Assembly (NCBI RefSeq): GCF_030159955.1
Contig: NZ_BSNK01000001.1
Span: 1,488,001 to 1,552,000 of the forward strand
Reading direction: 5' to 3'
DNA length: 64,000 nucleotides
From: Algimonas ampicilliniresistens
Lineage (GTDB): Bacteria; Pseudomonadota; Alphaproteobacteria; Caulobacterales; Maricaulaceae
The notes below the pieces were generated by a model. That model searched no databases. It had not been told where the DNA came from and saw only the letters and a program-made list of their open reading frames with translations. Each line of letters opens with the position of its first letter. Position 1 is the first letter of the stretch. Made by a program: the position numbers and the translations under genes. This document shows positions 46,460 to 56,939 of this stretch, piece by piece.

Positions 46460-47322
46460 CCTGCCTCATCAATGGGCGTTTCGATTGGCGACGGTGTATC
46501 CACATCCCGCACGTCCGCAACGCCCTCAAAGGGGAGTACGAACACCCAATCAATGGGTTTGGCCAGAAAATCCAATTCAATACGAAGATCATCTTCCGAG
46601 ATGACGGCTCCAACAGGCAGACCTCGCGGCAAGCGTCCATCATCGCCAGATGTCACAATTCGGTCGCCCGCCTTCCACGCTGTTGGATCAGCAACAAAAG
46701 CCAAGGTTGGATAATCCGTGTTGCCGCCTGCCAAAATTGCCCGCGCGCCCGTCTGCACACTCATGACGGCAACACGACTATTTAGATCGTCAAGGCGGAG
46801 GACTCGCGCCGAACGTCGTCCCGCGCTGACCACATGTCCGACCAACCCCGCATCGGACAAAACCGCATATCCATCATCAATACCCGCGTTGCGCCCAGCG
46901 CCGAGCAATAGCGAACGGACAAACGGACTAGATGGATCTGAAACGGCTCGTACAGCGATACGTTGATCGGGAATATCGCCAGCAATCTCAACAGCAAGTA
47001 GGGCTTCTAAACGGTACTGTCGGTCCTGGTTGGCCCGCAAACCATCATTCTCGGCGCGTAGCGCAGCGAGTTCAGAGCGGAGAGCCTTATTTTCTTGCAA
47101 GGCCCGCCGCCCATCTTCAACGTCGGCCACGGCGTTTTCAAGGCTTCGAAAGGGCGTGCCGAGTAGCGCCGCAATGGGGGCTTGGACGTCGCTGGCGAGA
47201 AGTGGCGTGGTTCGACGTTCAACGGCGGCGTCGCGCTGTGTAAACAGCATAACCGCGCTCAAGACGATCAGCAGAAGCAGACCGACGCGACCTTCATAAC
47301 TATCCGATCTTGATCGGGCCAC
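46456..47322 (-). CDS. mreC: Rod shape-determining protein MreC
   Basis: Periplasmic scaffold of the elongasome. The 288-residue protein has a short cytoplasmic N-terminus, a transmembrane helix (about 13-27), a coiled coil (VEDGRRALQENKALRSELA to about residue 100) and two beta-barrel domains with SGDDGRLPRGLPVG near the end. It starts 30 bases after mreB. Confidence 0.95.
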   Translation of the reverse strand: MARSRSDSYEGRVGLLLLIVLSAVMLFTQRDAAVERRTTPLLASDVQAPIAALLGTPFRSLENAVADVEDGRRALQENKALRSELAALRAENDGLRANQDRQYRLEALLAVEIAGDIPDQRIAVRAVSDPSSPFVRSLLLGAGRNAGIDDGYAVLSDAGLVGHVVSAGRRSARVLRLDDLNSRVAVMSVQTGARAILAGGNTDYPTLAFVADPTAWKAGDRIVTSGDDGRLPRGLPVGAVISEDDLRIELDFLAKPIDWVFVLPFEGVADVRDVDTPSPIETPIDEAG

Positions 47323-47352
47323 ACTTCCGCAACGCCCCTATATCATGCGTAA

Positions 47353-48402
<1,050 letters not shown>

Positions 48403-48567
48403 TTATGGCTCCGCCCGGTTTCGCGCCAGCATGTTAGATCAGACCATCAGCAATATCATTACACCCGTATGAGGCGAATCCGCTCGGTCTTCCTTATAAT
48501 GACCGGGTAATGGAAATCAGGCTGCCCAAATGCAAGCGTTTCGTCCCGCAAACGGCGAAAATTGCTG

Positions 48568-49227
48568 TTATTTGCCGTGTTTAGCCCTGTCACGACCCCG
48601 AGTTCGGCGAGAGAGCAGGAATATTACCAGCAAACCAATCGCTGCGACGGCCAGCCAGAGACTAACTTGTCGCCCCTGTGCCGAAGAAATCAGTTCTGAT
48701 GCGACAATCGCGGTTAGGATGATTTTTGGGATGATTCCGAAAGCCGTTCCCAACAGAAATCCCGACCGACTAACGCCGAAAAGCCCGGCCGCCGCATTGA
48801 CGATGATCGCTGGTCCTGTGGGAATTAGGCGGACAATGAATCCGGATTGAAAACTGTTGCGTCGGAACAGGCTCCGTAGGCTGTCGAGACGTTTCCCGGT
48901 TAGACGCCCCCGCAGTCTTCCTTCCAATGAGCGCGCAAACAAGACATGGGCCGTTGTTGCGACCATGGTCGCCAACCACGCAATTCCGGTTCCCTCAACC
49001 AGGCCGAATGCGGCAATTGCAGCCGCAATCAACAACCATTGAGGTACAAAGAACATTGAACCAATCAGAAAAACACCGATGGCGATCAGGACAGCAAAGG
49101 GGCTCCCTGAATAGGTTCCCATCACATCGACCCCAGCCGTGACTTGATCTTGGAACAGCAAGACACCCACAATCGCGACGAGGCTCAGGCCAACCATCAA
49201 CAGAATATCGCGACTAAAAAAACTCAT
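48568..49227 (-). CDS. TVP38/TMEM64-family (VTT domain) membrane protein
   Basis: A 219-residue membrane protein with five or six helices. The VTT pattern is visible: GSMFFVPQWLLIAAAIAAFGLVEGTG, then the RLIPTGPAIIVNAAAGLFGVSRSGFLLGTAFGIIPKI block, with the conserved R and P. Family members are DedA relatives and likely lipid scramblases or flippases. It overlaps miaA by four bases and is upstream of mreB on the same strand. Ends with a basic tail. Confidence 0.85.
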   Translation of the reverse strand: MSFFSRDILLMVGLSLVAIVGVLLFQDQVTAGVDVMGTYSGSPFAVLIAIGVFLIGSMFFVPQWLLIAAAIAAFGLVEGTGIAWLATMVATTAHVLFARSLEGRLRGRLTGKRLDSLRSLFRRNSFQSGFIVRLIPTGPAIIVNAAAGLFGVSRSGFLLGTAFGIIPKIILTAIVASELISSAQGRQVSLWLAVAAIGLLVIFLLSRRTRGRDRAKHGK

Positions 49228-50144
49228 AAAGATCGGGCGAAAGCGTCCTTCTGGCTATTTGTCGTCAGTTGTGGCCAGTCACCACACTGATTGCGGAACC
49301 AAGTCGATTGTCGTTTGGCGAGCCGCCGCGTATCGCGCTTGGCAATCTCGACCGCCTTTTCCAAGTCACAGTCTCCGTCCAGATATGACAGCAAATGCGA
49401 CAAGCCGATCGCTTTAAGCATGGGTCGGCGCGCCGGGTATGATGTGTCATGCACAGCCCGTGCCTCTTCCAACCCACCCTGAGATACCATCAAGTCGAAG
49501 CGACGGTTGATACGTTGGTAAAGCTCTGCTCGGTCTGGCAGCAGAACCGCTCGGCGCACATAACGTTGAGGGATGACGGGTCGAGTCTGTTGCTGCCAGT
49601 CAGACAAAGCCCGTCCAGACGCACGGTAAACCCCGACAATACGCCCTAGACGCTGTGGGTCATCACCCAGAACGCGCGCAGATGCGACCGGGTCAACGGC
49701 TTCCGCCGTCGCCCTAAGTGCCTCGACTGGCATCTCATCGACCACAGCCTGAATATCGGCTGGAATGGCTGGAATATCTGCCAATCCCACCAATAAAGCC
49801 TTGAAATAAAGGCCAGTACCTCCGACCAAAACGGGTGCTTTCCCTCGTGCCAGAACATCCAAGATGACGGGTACAACTTCGCGAAGCCAGGCCCCCGTTG
49901 AATAGGCGACACCCCCGCTTATGTGACCAAAGAGATGGTGTGGAATGCCGGCCATCTCGGCCTCGCTCGGACGCGCGGAGAGGATGCGTAAATCCCCATA
50001 GACTTGCAGGGCATCAGCATTGACAATTTCACCGTCCACGCTTTTGGCCACTTCAATGGCATAGGCCGACTTGCCGCTGGCCGTAGGGCCTGCGATACAC
50101 ACAACCTCAGGCATTTCTCTCAGCACATCATCGAGCACATTCAT
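49224..50144 (-). CDS. miaA: tRNA dimethylallyltransferase MiaA
   Basis: Transfers dimethylallyl to the N6 of A37 in tRNAs reading UNN codons. The 306-residue protein has the P-loop GPTASGKS (19-26), the NADALQVYGDLRILSARPS segment and the GGTGLYFKALLVGL motif. The frame is open 44 codons further, into serB, but the ATG at 50144 gives the normal start. That ATG and the ATG of the divergent serB overlap in a single CATG, so the two genes have no intergenic DNA. A second ATG at 50114 is possible. Confidence 0.94.
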   Translation of the reverse strand: MNVLDDVLREMPEVVCIAGPTASGKSAYAIEVAKSVDGEIVNADALQVYGDLRILSARPSEAEMAGIPHHLFGHISGGVAYSTGAWLREVVPVILDVLARGKAPVLVGGTGLYFKALLVGLADIPAIPADIQAVVDEMPVEALRATAEAVDPVASARVLGDDPQRLGRIVGVYRASGRALSDWQQQTRPVIPQRYVRRAVLLPDRAELYQRINRRFDLMVSQGGLEEARAVHDTSYPARRPMLKAIGLSHLLSYLDGDCDLEKAVEIAKRDTRRLAKRQSTWFRNQCGDWPQLTTNSQKDAFARSL

Positions 50145-51015
50145 GACCGCGTCCCTAGACCAGATCGCCACGCTTGTCCTGCCAAGTGAGGACGGCGCTG
50201 CACTTGCTGACGGCGCGCGCGCGCTGGGTTTGCGTGACGCGAAGACACTGTCCTCAGACCTAGCCATTGAAGGCATTATTGAGGCGAAGACCAGCGCAGA
50301 CGCCAGAGCGATTCTCGCCGCAGCAAATGTTACAGGGGATGTTTGCGTTCAGCCTCAGGCGGACCGACGTAAAACCGTTTTAGTCTGCGACATGGATAGT
50401 ACGCTGATCGGTCAGGAATGTATCGACGAACTCGCCGACTTTGCGGGCGTGAAGGCGCGTGTTTCTGAGATCACCGAACGGGCGATGCGAGGCGAAATCG
50501 GTTTTGAAGGCGCCTTAGAAGAACGCGTTAGCCTTCTCGAAGGACTGCCTGTCTCGACCTTGCAGCGCTGTTTCGAAGACCGAATCCGATTAAACGCTGG
50601 CGCACGAACGCTGGCTCAAACCATGCACGCAAACGGCGCAAAAACCCTGATTGTTTCGGGAGGCTTCACCTTCTTTACGGAACGGGTCGCACAAGCTTGC
50701 GGTTTTGCAGACCATCAAGCGAATACTCTGATTGAAACGAACGACCGTTTGACGGGCAAGGTTGGCTATCCAATCCTTGGACGCGAAGCGAAATTAGAGG
50801 CCCTACGCAACGCTTGCAACGGTGAACCCTCGCGCGCCTTAGCCATCGGAGACGGGGCGAATGACCTCGCCATGATCGAAGCGGCAGGGCTAGGTCTCGC
50901 TTACTATGCCAAGCCTGCTGTTGCGGCGGCGTCACACAGCGCCATTACCTGCACAGATTTACGCACAGCCTTGTATTTTCAAGGTTATTCTGACGACGAA
51001 ATCGTCGAAGACTAA
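50143..51015 (+). CDS. serB: Phosphoserine phosphatase SerB
   Basis: HAD-superfamily phosphatase making L-serine. The 290-residue protein has the nucleophile motif DMDST (Asp83, Asp85), a cap domain with RMGEIGFEGAL-like sequence, SGGFTFF and GDGANDLAMIEAAGLGLAY. The first ~75 residues are the N-terminal regulatory-type extension. Its ATG overlaps the miaA ATG on the opposite strand. I see no Shine-Dalgarno. The stop overlaps the stop of the convergent protease gene. Confidence 0.94.
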   Translation: MTASLDQIATLVLPSEDGAALADGARALGLRDAKTLSSDLAIEGIIEAKTSADARAILAAANVTGDVCVQPQADRRKTVLVCDMDSTLIGQECIDELADFAGVKARVSEITERAMRGEIGFEGALEERVSLLEGLPVSTLQRCFEDRIRLNAGARTLAQTMHANGAKTLIVSGGFTFFTERVAQACGFADHQANTLIETNDRLTGKVGYPILGREAKLEALRNACNGEPSRALAIGDGANDLAMIEAAGLGLAYYAKPAVAAASHSAITCTDLRTALYFQGYSDDEIVED

Positions 51016-52415
51016 CCCGTCAAAGCGTAAAAAATATAGTTGCCGCCACGGTTGATGAGGAGCGTTACAGGCTCATTATCTTCCAGTGCCGTCTGCATCG
51101 CCTCTTCAAATTCAGCCGGTGTTTTCACCGCTTCGAACGCGACTTCTTCGATGATGTCCCCTTTGAGGATCTTGCCAGACGCGCGGGACCGTTTTCCAAC
51201 CTCAACGACGCGCACGCCGGTCACATCAGGAGCAATCCGGTTTGCGCGGCGGACATCTTCGCTCAGAGCTTCGACGGACAGGCCACCAATAGTTCGCTCG
51301 GCATTACCGGCTTCGACTTCAAGACGAATTTTTTCTTCGGACGACACGTCTTCTTCCAACCGCTCGACCCGAACGGTGGTCGTCTGACGTTTGCGCTTAC
51401 GGATATATTCGACTTCAACATCGCTGTTGATCGGAGCTTCTGCCACCGCTCGGAACATCACCCGCGTATCATCAATATCGCGGTCACCGATGCGGACGAT
51501 CAAGTCGCCCTTCTGCAAACCTGCTTTGGCGGCGGGGCTGTCATCAACCACCGTCCGAATAATGGCGCCCTGAGCACTCCGCAGACCATAAGCACGCGCC
51601 AAGTCGGCACTGACCTTCTGCGTTCGAACTCCGAGATAACCCCGGCGCGTTTCGCCAAACTCGATCAGTTGCGTCGACACGCTAGCCGCCAGATCACTGG
51701 GAACAGAAAAGCTGAGACCGATTGAATATCCGGTCGGTGAGATAATCGCCGTATTCACGCCGATCACTTCCCCATCCATATTGAACAGAGGTCCACCTGA
51801 GTTGCCTTGGTTGATCGCCACATCAGTTTGGATAAAATCATCATAGTTCCCGGCCGAAATGTCGCGGTTACGGGCTGAGATGATCCCTGCCGTGACTGTG
51901 CCGGAATAGCCGAGTGGGTTACCAATCGCGATCACCCATTCCCCCACTTCGGCTGCATCCGAATCTCCAAACGACACGAAGGGTTGCCCGTCTGGAGCTT
52001 CGATTCTGAGAACAGCGATGTCTGTCGCGGGATCACGGCCGATCAACTCCGCTTCGAATGTATCGCCATTCGGGAATGTCACTTCGATCACATCAGCCCC
52101 GTCGATGACGTGGTTGTTGGTCACAATGTGACCATCCGTGTCGATGACAAAACCGGAACCGAGAGATTTGGACACGCGTCCATCACGACCAGGCCGATTG
52201 CCGAAAAAATCGTTGAAACGCTCTAACGGAGAGCCTTCTGGGAAGGTCGGCACCGTCTCTTCGCTGAACTCAACGGTTTGCGCCGTCGAGATATTCACAA
52301 CAGCGGGCGAAAGACGTTTGGTGAGTTCGACGAAATTGTCTGGCACCGGGCGGGCGTTCGCCAAGGCGAGTGGAGCCAGAGACAGAGTTAAACCGAGACA
52401 GATAGAACGAAACAT
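51012..52415 (-). CDS. Periplasmic Do-family serine protease (DegP/DegQ-like)
   Basis: A 467-residue secreted HtrA protease. Signal peptide MFRSICLGLTLSLAPLALANA, catalytic triad His102 (TNNHVIDG), Asp132 (DPATDIAVLRI), Ser206 (NQGNSGGPLF), then two PDZ domains (from about 265 and about 375). The longer frame begins at a TTG six codons upstream; the ATG at 52415 gives a better signal peptide. It lies downstream of hflK-hflC, a common pairing in alphaproteobacteria where the protease degrades envelope proteins. Confidence 0.93.
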   Translation of the reverse strand: MFRSICLGLTLSLAPLALANARPVPDNFVELTKRLSPAVVNISTAQTVEFSEETVPTFPEGSPLERFNDFFGNRPGRDGRVSKSLGSGFVIDTDGHIVTNNHVIDGADVIEVTFPNGDTFEAELIGRDPATDIAVLRIEAPDGQPFVSFGDSDAAEVGEWVIAIGNPLGYSGTVTAGIISARNRDISAGNYDDFIQTDVAINQGNSGGPLFNMDGEVIGVNTAIISPTGYSIGLSFSVPSDLAASVSTQLIEFGETRRGYLGVRTQKVSADLARAYGLRSAQGAIIRTVVDDSPAAKAGLQKGDLIVRIGDRDIDDTRVMFRAVAEAPINSDVEVEYIRKRKRQTTTVRVERLEEDVSSEEKIRLEVEAGNAERTIGGLSVEALSEDVRRANRIAPDVTGVRVVEVGKRSRASGKILKGDIIEEVAFEAVKTPAEFEEAMQTALEDNEPVTLLINRGGNYIFYALTG

Positions 52416-52492
52416 GCGTTGATAGTGAGGCAATATACAGGATTTGCCAAGTCGGCGAACCCGCTAAGCTGATGACGTTTCAGTCAGATAAG

Positions 52493-52699
52493 CTACGCAT
52501 GCAGGCGGATACCGACGAAAATCATCAAGAGTCCCAGCGCTGTGCAGAGCAAGCCGAGTTTCGAGAGCGTTGGCGCGTCGAATACCGACATCGCCTCCTC
52601 ATAAGCCCGACGCATCGCGTCGGGCGCAATCGCCCAGCCTATGCCCTCGACGGCAAGTGCGCCGCCAAGAACAAGAAGCAGGACCGTTCCCCAGCCCAT
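52493..52699 (-). CDS. DUF2065-family (YjeT-like) small membrane protein
   Basis: A 68-residue protein with two transmembrane helices (about 5-24 and 47-66) separated by a polar loop. The LGGALAVEGIGWAIAPDAMRRAYEEAM pattern is typical of DUF2065/YjeT, which in E. coli also lies beside hflK-hflC. It begins ten bases after the hflC stop. Function unknown; probably a partner of the HflKC-FtsH complex by location. Confidence 0.85.
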   Translation of the reverse strand: MGWGTVLLLVLGGALAVEGIGWAIAPDAMRRAYEEAMSVFDAPTLSKLGLLCTALGLLMIFVGIRLHA

Positions 52700-52708
52700 T
52701 GGCAGCGC

Positions 52709-53605
52709 CTATCGGCGTCCGCCCTGCTGATCATCAAGATAGCCCAAGAAATCGGAGTCCGGTGACAAGACGTAAGTCGTGTTATTACCCAGACCCTTTT
52801 TATAGGCATCCATTGAGCGGTAGAAGGCGAAGAATTCTGGATCCTTCGTGTAAGCAGCCGCGTAGATTGCGTTGCGCTCTTTATCGCCCTCACCGCGGAT
52901 AATCTCGGCTTGGCGTTGAGCTTCGGCGCGAATGACGCGGGCTTCTTTCTGAGCGGTCGCGCGAATTTCCTGCGCACGCTCTTCACCTTCGGCGCGAAGC
53001 AGTGATGCTTCGAGATTACGCTGTGAGACCATCCGTTTGAACACGCGGTCGTAGTTTTCGCGCGGCAGATCAGCCCGTTTGATCCGAACATCGATAATGT
53101 CGATACCTAGATCTTCGGCCTCTGCGACACCGTCAGCGACAGACTGAATTTCTGCCATCAACTCACTCCGGCGACCTGAAATAATCTCAGGCGTGTCGAC
53201 GCGACCAAGGACATCCCGAAGTGTCGAATCAAAGATGGCTTGCAACTGATCCTGAGCGCCACGTTCATTCCGCAGCTTCTCATAAAAACGAATAGCATTG
53301 GTGATGCGGTAGCGAACGAACGCATCCACGATGAGGCGCTCTTGATCAGCGGCTAAAAGTTCAACCGGACGCAGATCAACTTCGAGGTTGCGGCGTGACA
53401 GATAAACGACATTCTCAATGAACGGCGTTTTCATTTTAAGACCCGCATTGGGTTCTGAACCCCACGGATTTTCTACGCGTTTCGCTTCACCGAATTGGAA
53501 GACGATAGCCTGTTCATGCTCTTCAACTGTGAAGAGTGACGCAAAAATAGCTAGAATGGCAAGCCCACCGAGAACGGCGAGCATAACGAGACGAGGGTTT
53601 TTCAT
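52709..53605 (-). CDS. hflC: FtsH protease modulator HflC
   Basis: SPFH/band-7 protein that, with HflK, forms a cage around the FtsH protease in the inner membrane. The 298-residue protein has a N-terminal transmembrane helix (VMLAVLGGLAILAIFASLF), the SPFH domain, and a long helical region rich in Ala/Glu/Arg (RAEGEERAQEIRATAQKEA). Its start overlaps the last base of the hflK stop. Confidence 0.95.
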   Translation of the reverse strand: MKNPRLVMLAVLGGLAILAIFASLFTVEEHEQAIVFQFGEAKRVENPWGSEPNAGLKMKTPFIENVVYLSRRNLEVDLRPVELLAADQERLIVDAFVRYRITNAIRFYEKLRNERGAQDQLQAIFDSTLRDVLGRVDTPEIISGRRSELMAEIQSVADGVAEAEDLGIDIIDVRIKRADLPRENYDRVFKRMVSQRNLEASLLRAEGEERAQEIRATAQKEARVIRAEAQRQAEIIRGEGDKERNAIYAAAYTKDPEFFAFYRSMDAYKKGLGNNTTYVLSPDSDFLGYLDDQQGGRR

Positions 53606-54726
53606 TACTGACCTCCACGCGGGCGATTAGCGCCAAGTTTGTCGAGCGGCAGATACGGCACCACACCCGAGTCATTACTATCGAGAATAATCTTCTCGGC
53701 AGGTGCGTAGACCTCCTCGATCGTTTCCAGATACATACGTTGACGTGTCACAACCGGGGCCTGACGATATTCTTCATAAATCAGATTGAAGCGTTCCGCT
53801 TCACCCTTGGCTTCAGCGATCACACTGTCGCGATAACCTTCGGCCTGCTGCAAAATTTCGGATGCATCACCGCGCGCACGCGGGACAACATCATTCTGGA
53901 CGGCGGTCGCTTGGTTGATTGTCGTTTCCCGTTCTTGGGCCGCATCGACCACGTCGCGGAACGCATCCACAACATTACCCTGATCCGGTGCATCAGCCTT
54001 TTGTAGCTGAACTTCAACGACCCGGACGCCGGCTTTATACTCATTAAGCACGTCCTGCATCAAATCGCGGACAGATGTCGTGATCGCCAGTCGATCGGTC
54101 GTGATGATGCCTTCCAGCTCATTGCGACCGATCACTTCACGCATTGCGCTTTCTGCGACGGCACGAACGGCTTCCGCTGGATCATCGACTTCGAAGTAAT
54201 AGTCGGCCAGATCACTGATCCGCCACAGCACCGTGAAGTCGATATCAACGATATTTTCGTCGCCGGTCAACATCAGAGATGACGCATCATTCCCGCCAAT
54301 CGCATCCTTACGGATGATTTCTGTTTCTTGCTTATAGGTTGTCTCAATTGGGCTCGGCAGCTTGAACTTAAGGCCGGGGCCTTCGGTTCGAACATAGTCG
54401 CCGAAGCGCAGCACGAGGGCGCGTTCCGTTTGATCAACTGTGTAAACGGAGGTTGAGATCAGTAAGACTGCACCGATTACGGCGGCGATCCCAAGCGGTC
54501 CGAATGGACCGATGCTGAAATTGGGGGCTCCGCCACCGCCGCCGCCCTTATTGGGACGACGGGGACCGCCGGAGCGGACACGCGTCTTGAAGCCTTCGAT
54601 GACATTATCGAGATCGGGGGATCGATCTGGGCCACCTGTTGCACCGGGCTTTTTCCCGTTACCCCAAGGCGAGCCGCCCTTGTCGCCAGAGCCTTTAGGG
54701 CCCCAGGGAGAATTATTGTCTGGCAT
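53605..54726 (-). CDS. hflK: FtsH protease modulator HflK
   Basis: Partner of HflC. The 373-residue protein starts with a glycine-rich low-complexity cytoplasmic tail (SPWGPKGSGDKGGSPWGNG and a poly-Gly run near residue 62), then a transmembrane helix (LGIAAVIGAVLLISTSVYTV), the SPFH domain and the ARGDASEILQQAEGYRDSV coiled coil. The gene follows folA by 49 bases on the same strand and overlaps hflC by one base. Confidence 0.95.
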   Translation of the reverse strand: MPDNNSPWGPKGSGDKGGSPWGNGKKPGATGGPDRSPDLDNVIEGFKTRVRSGGPRRPNKGGGGGGAPNFSIGPFGPLGIAAVIGAVLLISTSVYTVDQTERALVLRFGDYVRTEGPGLKFKLPSPIETTYKQETEIIRKDAIGGNDASSLMLTGDENIVDIDFTVLWRISDLADYYFEVDDPAEAVRAVAESAMREVIGRNELEGIITTDRLAITTSVRDLMQDVLNEYKAGVRVVEVQLQKADAPDQGNVVDAFRDVVDAAQERETTINQATAVQNDVVPRARGDASEILQQAEGYRDSVIAEAKGEAERFNLIYEEYRQAPVVTRQRMYLETIEEVYAPAEKIILDSNDSGVVPYLPLDKLGANRPRGGQ

Positions 54727-54775
54727 TCAAGTCTCCAATCGTTCCGCCTCTATGTGGCGAAGGCGGGTTAGGCTT

Positions 54776-55330
54776 TCAAGACTGATCGGCACGCAATCGA
54801 CGGTCGAATTGGCGTGTAACGAAGTCATAGTCGTCACCTTTGCCAGCGGGATGGTCTGTTTCATCCCGGCAAAACCAGTCAGACGGGGCAAGATCCGGAA
54901 AATATGCGTCCCCATCAATGACCGCATCGACCTCGGTTTCATAAATCCGACCGATCCACGGCATGAGAGCACGATAAATCTGAGCGCCGCCGATAATCAT
55001 GACTTCCTCGACGCCTGATCCCCCCGCCAGTTCAGCACCTCGTGCGACCATTTCTCGCATGTCAGTGAAGACCTCAGCACCGTCCGCTTTAAAAGTCACA
55101 TCGCGGGTCAGAACGAGATTAGGTCGACCCGGCAGGGGTTTGGGCAGACTATTCCAAGTCTTTCTGCCCATCAGGCAAGGTTTGCCCAGCGTGATTCGTT
55201 TGAAATGCTGTAAGTCAGACCGCAAACGCCACGGCAGGTCACCGTCACGCCCGATGACGCGATTGGACGACCGCGCCACAATGGCGGCCAAGATTGGCGC
55301 GTCGAATATGGGCAATTTCGGATCAATCAT
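54776..55330 (-). CDS. folA: Dihydrofolate reductase
   Basis: Reduces dihydrofolate to tetrahydrofolate with NADPH, regenerating the cofactor oxidised by ThyA. The 184-residue protein has AAIVARSSNRVIGRDGDLPWRL with the catalytic Asp39 in LRSDLQHFK, MGRKTWNSLPKPLPGRPN and the IIGGAQIYRALMPW motif. The frame is open 24 codons upstream, but MIDPKLPIFD at 55330 is a natural start. There is a ~12-residue N-terminal extension relative to E. coli. The gene is separated from thyA by three plus-strand genes. Confidence 0.95.
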   Translation of the reverse strand: MIDPKLPIFDAPILAAIVARSSNRVIGRDGDLPWRLRSDLQHFKRITLGKPCLMGRKTWNSLPKPLPGRPNLVLTRDVTFKADGAEVFTDMREMVARGAELAGGSGVEEVMIIGGAQIYRALMPWIGRIYETEVDAVIDGDAYFPDLAPSDWFCRDETDHPAGKGDDYDFVTRQFDRRLRADQS

Positions 55331-55374
55331 TTGCGGTGGGTTACAGACCGCTTTCGCCGACGTATAGAGCGAGC

Positions 55375-55935
55375 ATGTCGACTTACGCTGCCAAAGAGCC
55401 ATTTTCTACACCTGTACGCGCGGTGATCGTGACCGTTGTTTATGTGCTGTTGATTCCATTCATCAATTGGAGCTTCACTTGGGCACCGATGGTCGAGTTG
55501 CCGGGGCTCGGCTGGATGTTCAATCCGGTGACGATTGTGACGGGCCTGGTTCTAGTCGCGCGTGACTTTGCCCAGCGCGAAATCGGGCATTGGGTGTTGT
55601 TAGCGATGGCAGTCGCGCTCGGTCTGACTTGGGCAACCTCTGGCGGCGAGTTAGCGCTCGCGTCTGGTGTCGCGTTCGCCGTATCCGAACTGGTCGACTG
55701 GGCTGTGTTCACCTTCACGAAGCTAAAACTGTCCACGCGCGTTTTATTGTCTTCGGCCTTAGCCGCCCCCGTCGATACATCGGTCTTTCTACTCGGCGCA
55801 GAAGCGATCCGCCCCGGCATGTTCACCTTACCCAACATATCGATGAGTATCATCGGTAAGATGGTCGGCGCGCTGGTGATCTGGTGGTTGATCCGAAAAA
55901 CGATGGAGCAGAATGTCGAGGGCGCCACAGCGTGA
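55375..55935 (+). CDS. VUT-family (Vut_1, queuosine-precursor-transporter-like) membrane protein
   Basis: A 186-residue membrane protein with about five helices. The segment ARDFAQREIGHWVLLAMAV followed by LASGVAFAVSELVDWAVFT and ALAAPVDTSVFL fits the VUT/YhhQ family, whose known members import 7-cyano-7-deazaguanine or related queuosine precursors. The start is the ATG at 55375, 45 bases from the divergent folA start; the longer frame from 55294 runs into folA. Its TGA overlaps the GTG of the next gene (GTGA), implying coupling. Substrate assignment for this divergent short member is inference. Confidence 0.75.
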   Translation: MSTYAAKEPFSTPVRAVIVTVVYVLLIPFINWSFTWAPMVELPGLGWMFNPVTIVTGLVLVARDFAQREIGHWVLLAMAVALGLTWATSGGELALASGVAFAVSELVDWAVFTFTKLKLSTRVLLSSALAAPVDTSVFLLGAEAIRPGMFTLPNISMSIIGKMVGALVIWWLIRKTMEQNVEGATA

Positions 55936-56939
55936 CGCGTCCCCTAATCCTCGACGTCGATGGCACACTCCTAAAAAGTGACCTTACCCATGAAATGATC
56001 TTGGAGGCGATCAAACGCGATCCGCTTAAGACGGTCCATTATGCCCGCCTCGGTGCGCGTTCCAAACCGGCGATGAAACAGGAAATGGTCGCCCGGATCG
56101 GTCAGGTTTTAGATACGGATGTCGTGCCGTTAGAGCCAAAAATCGTCGCCCTCGCTGAACAAGCCATCGCTGATGGGCGCGACGTCTATCTCTGCTCTGG
56201 CACAGAGGAATCGCTCGTCAAACGCTTGGCTGAACGGCTCGACTTCGTGACTGATGCTTTCGGCACATCACCGACTTACAATATGACGTCAGAGAATAAG
56301 GCGAGCTTTTTGCGTGAGCGCTTCCCGGATGGCTTCGACTATGCCGGCAATAGTACGCAAGACTTTGCGGTCTGGGAGGTGGCGCAGAGTGGCTACGCTA
56401 TTCGCCCGCCCAAGAGGACAGCGAAGACTCGGACAGCGGCGGGTGAAGACGTCGTGATATTAGAAGACCGGACATCGACTTTCGGCGCACTGCTAGAAGG
56501 CATGCGGCCCAGCCGGTGGTGGTATCCGCTCCCCGTCCTAGTCCTCGTCTATGTCGCCGTTTTGCGCGGAATGGCCGACAATATCTGGCTCCCGATCTGG
56601 GCGTCGCTGATGTGGGTGCTAGTCGTGGCGGCTTTGTCGTTGATGGATGATCTGCGCGATATTCATCAGGATCGACGCGACGGGTTTTTGGCAAGGCCGA
56701 TTGCCGCGGGTGAATTGTCCGTTCCGAAAGCCGTGATCGCACTTGTCCTGCTTATGATTGGCGCCGCGTTTATCTCCCTCGCCGTCCTGCCGCCGTGGAT
56801 GTTCCCTGTGCTGCTCGTCGTTCTTTATGTCGGCTCTGCCGTGACCCGGTTGAAATTCGATCTACCGCGAAGCTTGCTCACCCGGCTGGCCATCGCGCTG
56901 GCAACCCTGCCCTATATCCCTCTCGCGTTAGGCGTTTAA
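55932..56939 (+). CDS. HAD hydrolase - truncated UbiA-like prenyltransferase fusion
   Basis: A 335-residue protein in two parts. Residues ~1-185 are a HAD phosphatase-like domain: [12 protein letters not shown] (nucleophile region), [14 protein letters not shown], and [17 protein letters not shown]. The rest is membrane-bound with about five helices and the UbiA motif [18 protein letters not shown] followed by RPIAAGELS; the second UbiA block ([12 protein letters not shown]) is present, but the protein stops soon after, where full UbiA proteins have three or four more helices. Full-length HAD-UbiA fusions are about 450-500 residues. The GTG start is chosen for its GTGA overlap with the VUT gene. 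The stop overlaps the phnA ATG. Confidence 0.75.
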   Translation: MTRPLILDVDGTLLKSDLTHEMILEAIKRDPLKTVHYARLGARSKPAMKQEMVARIGQVLDTDVVPLEPKIVALAEQAIADGRDVYLCSGTEESLVKRLAERLDFVTDAFGTSPTYNMTSENKASFLRERFPDGFDYAGNSTQDFAVWEVAQSGYAIRPPKRTAKTRTAAGEDVVILEDRTSTFGALLEGMRPSRWWYPLPVLVLVYVAVLRGMADNIWLPIWASLMWVLVVAALSLMDDLRDIHQDRRDGFLARPIAAGELSVPKAVIALVLLMIGAAFISLAVLPPWMFPVLLVVLYVGSAVTRLKFDLPRSLLTRLAIALATLPYIPLALGV

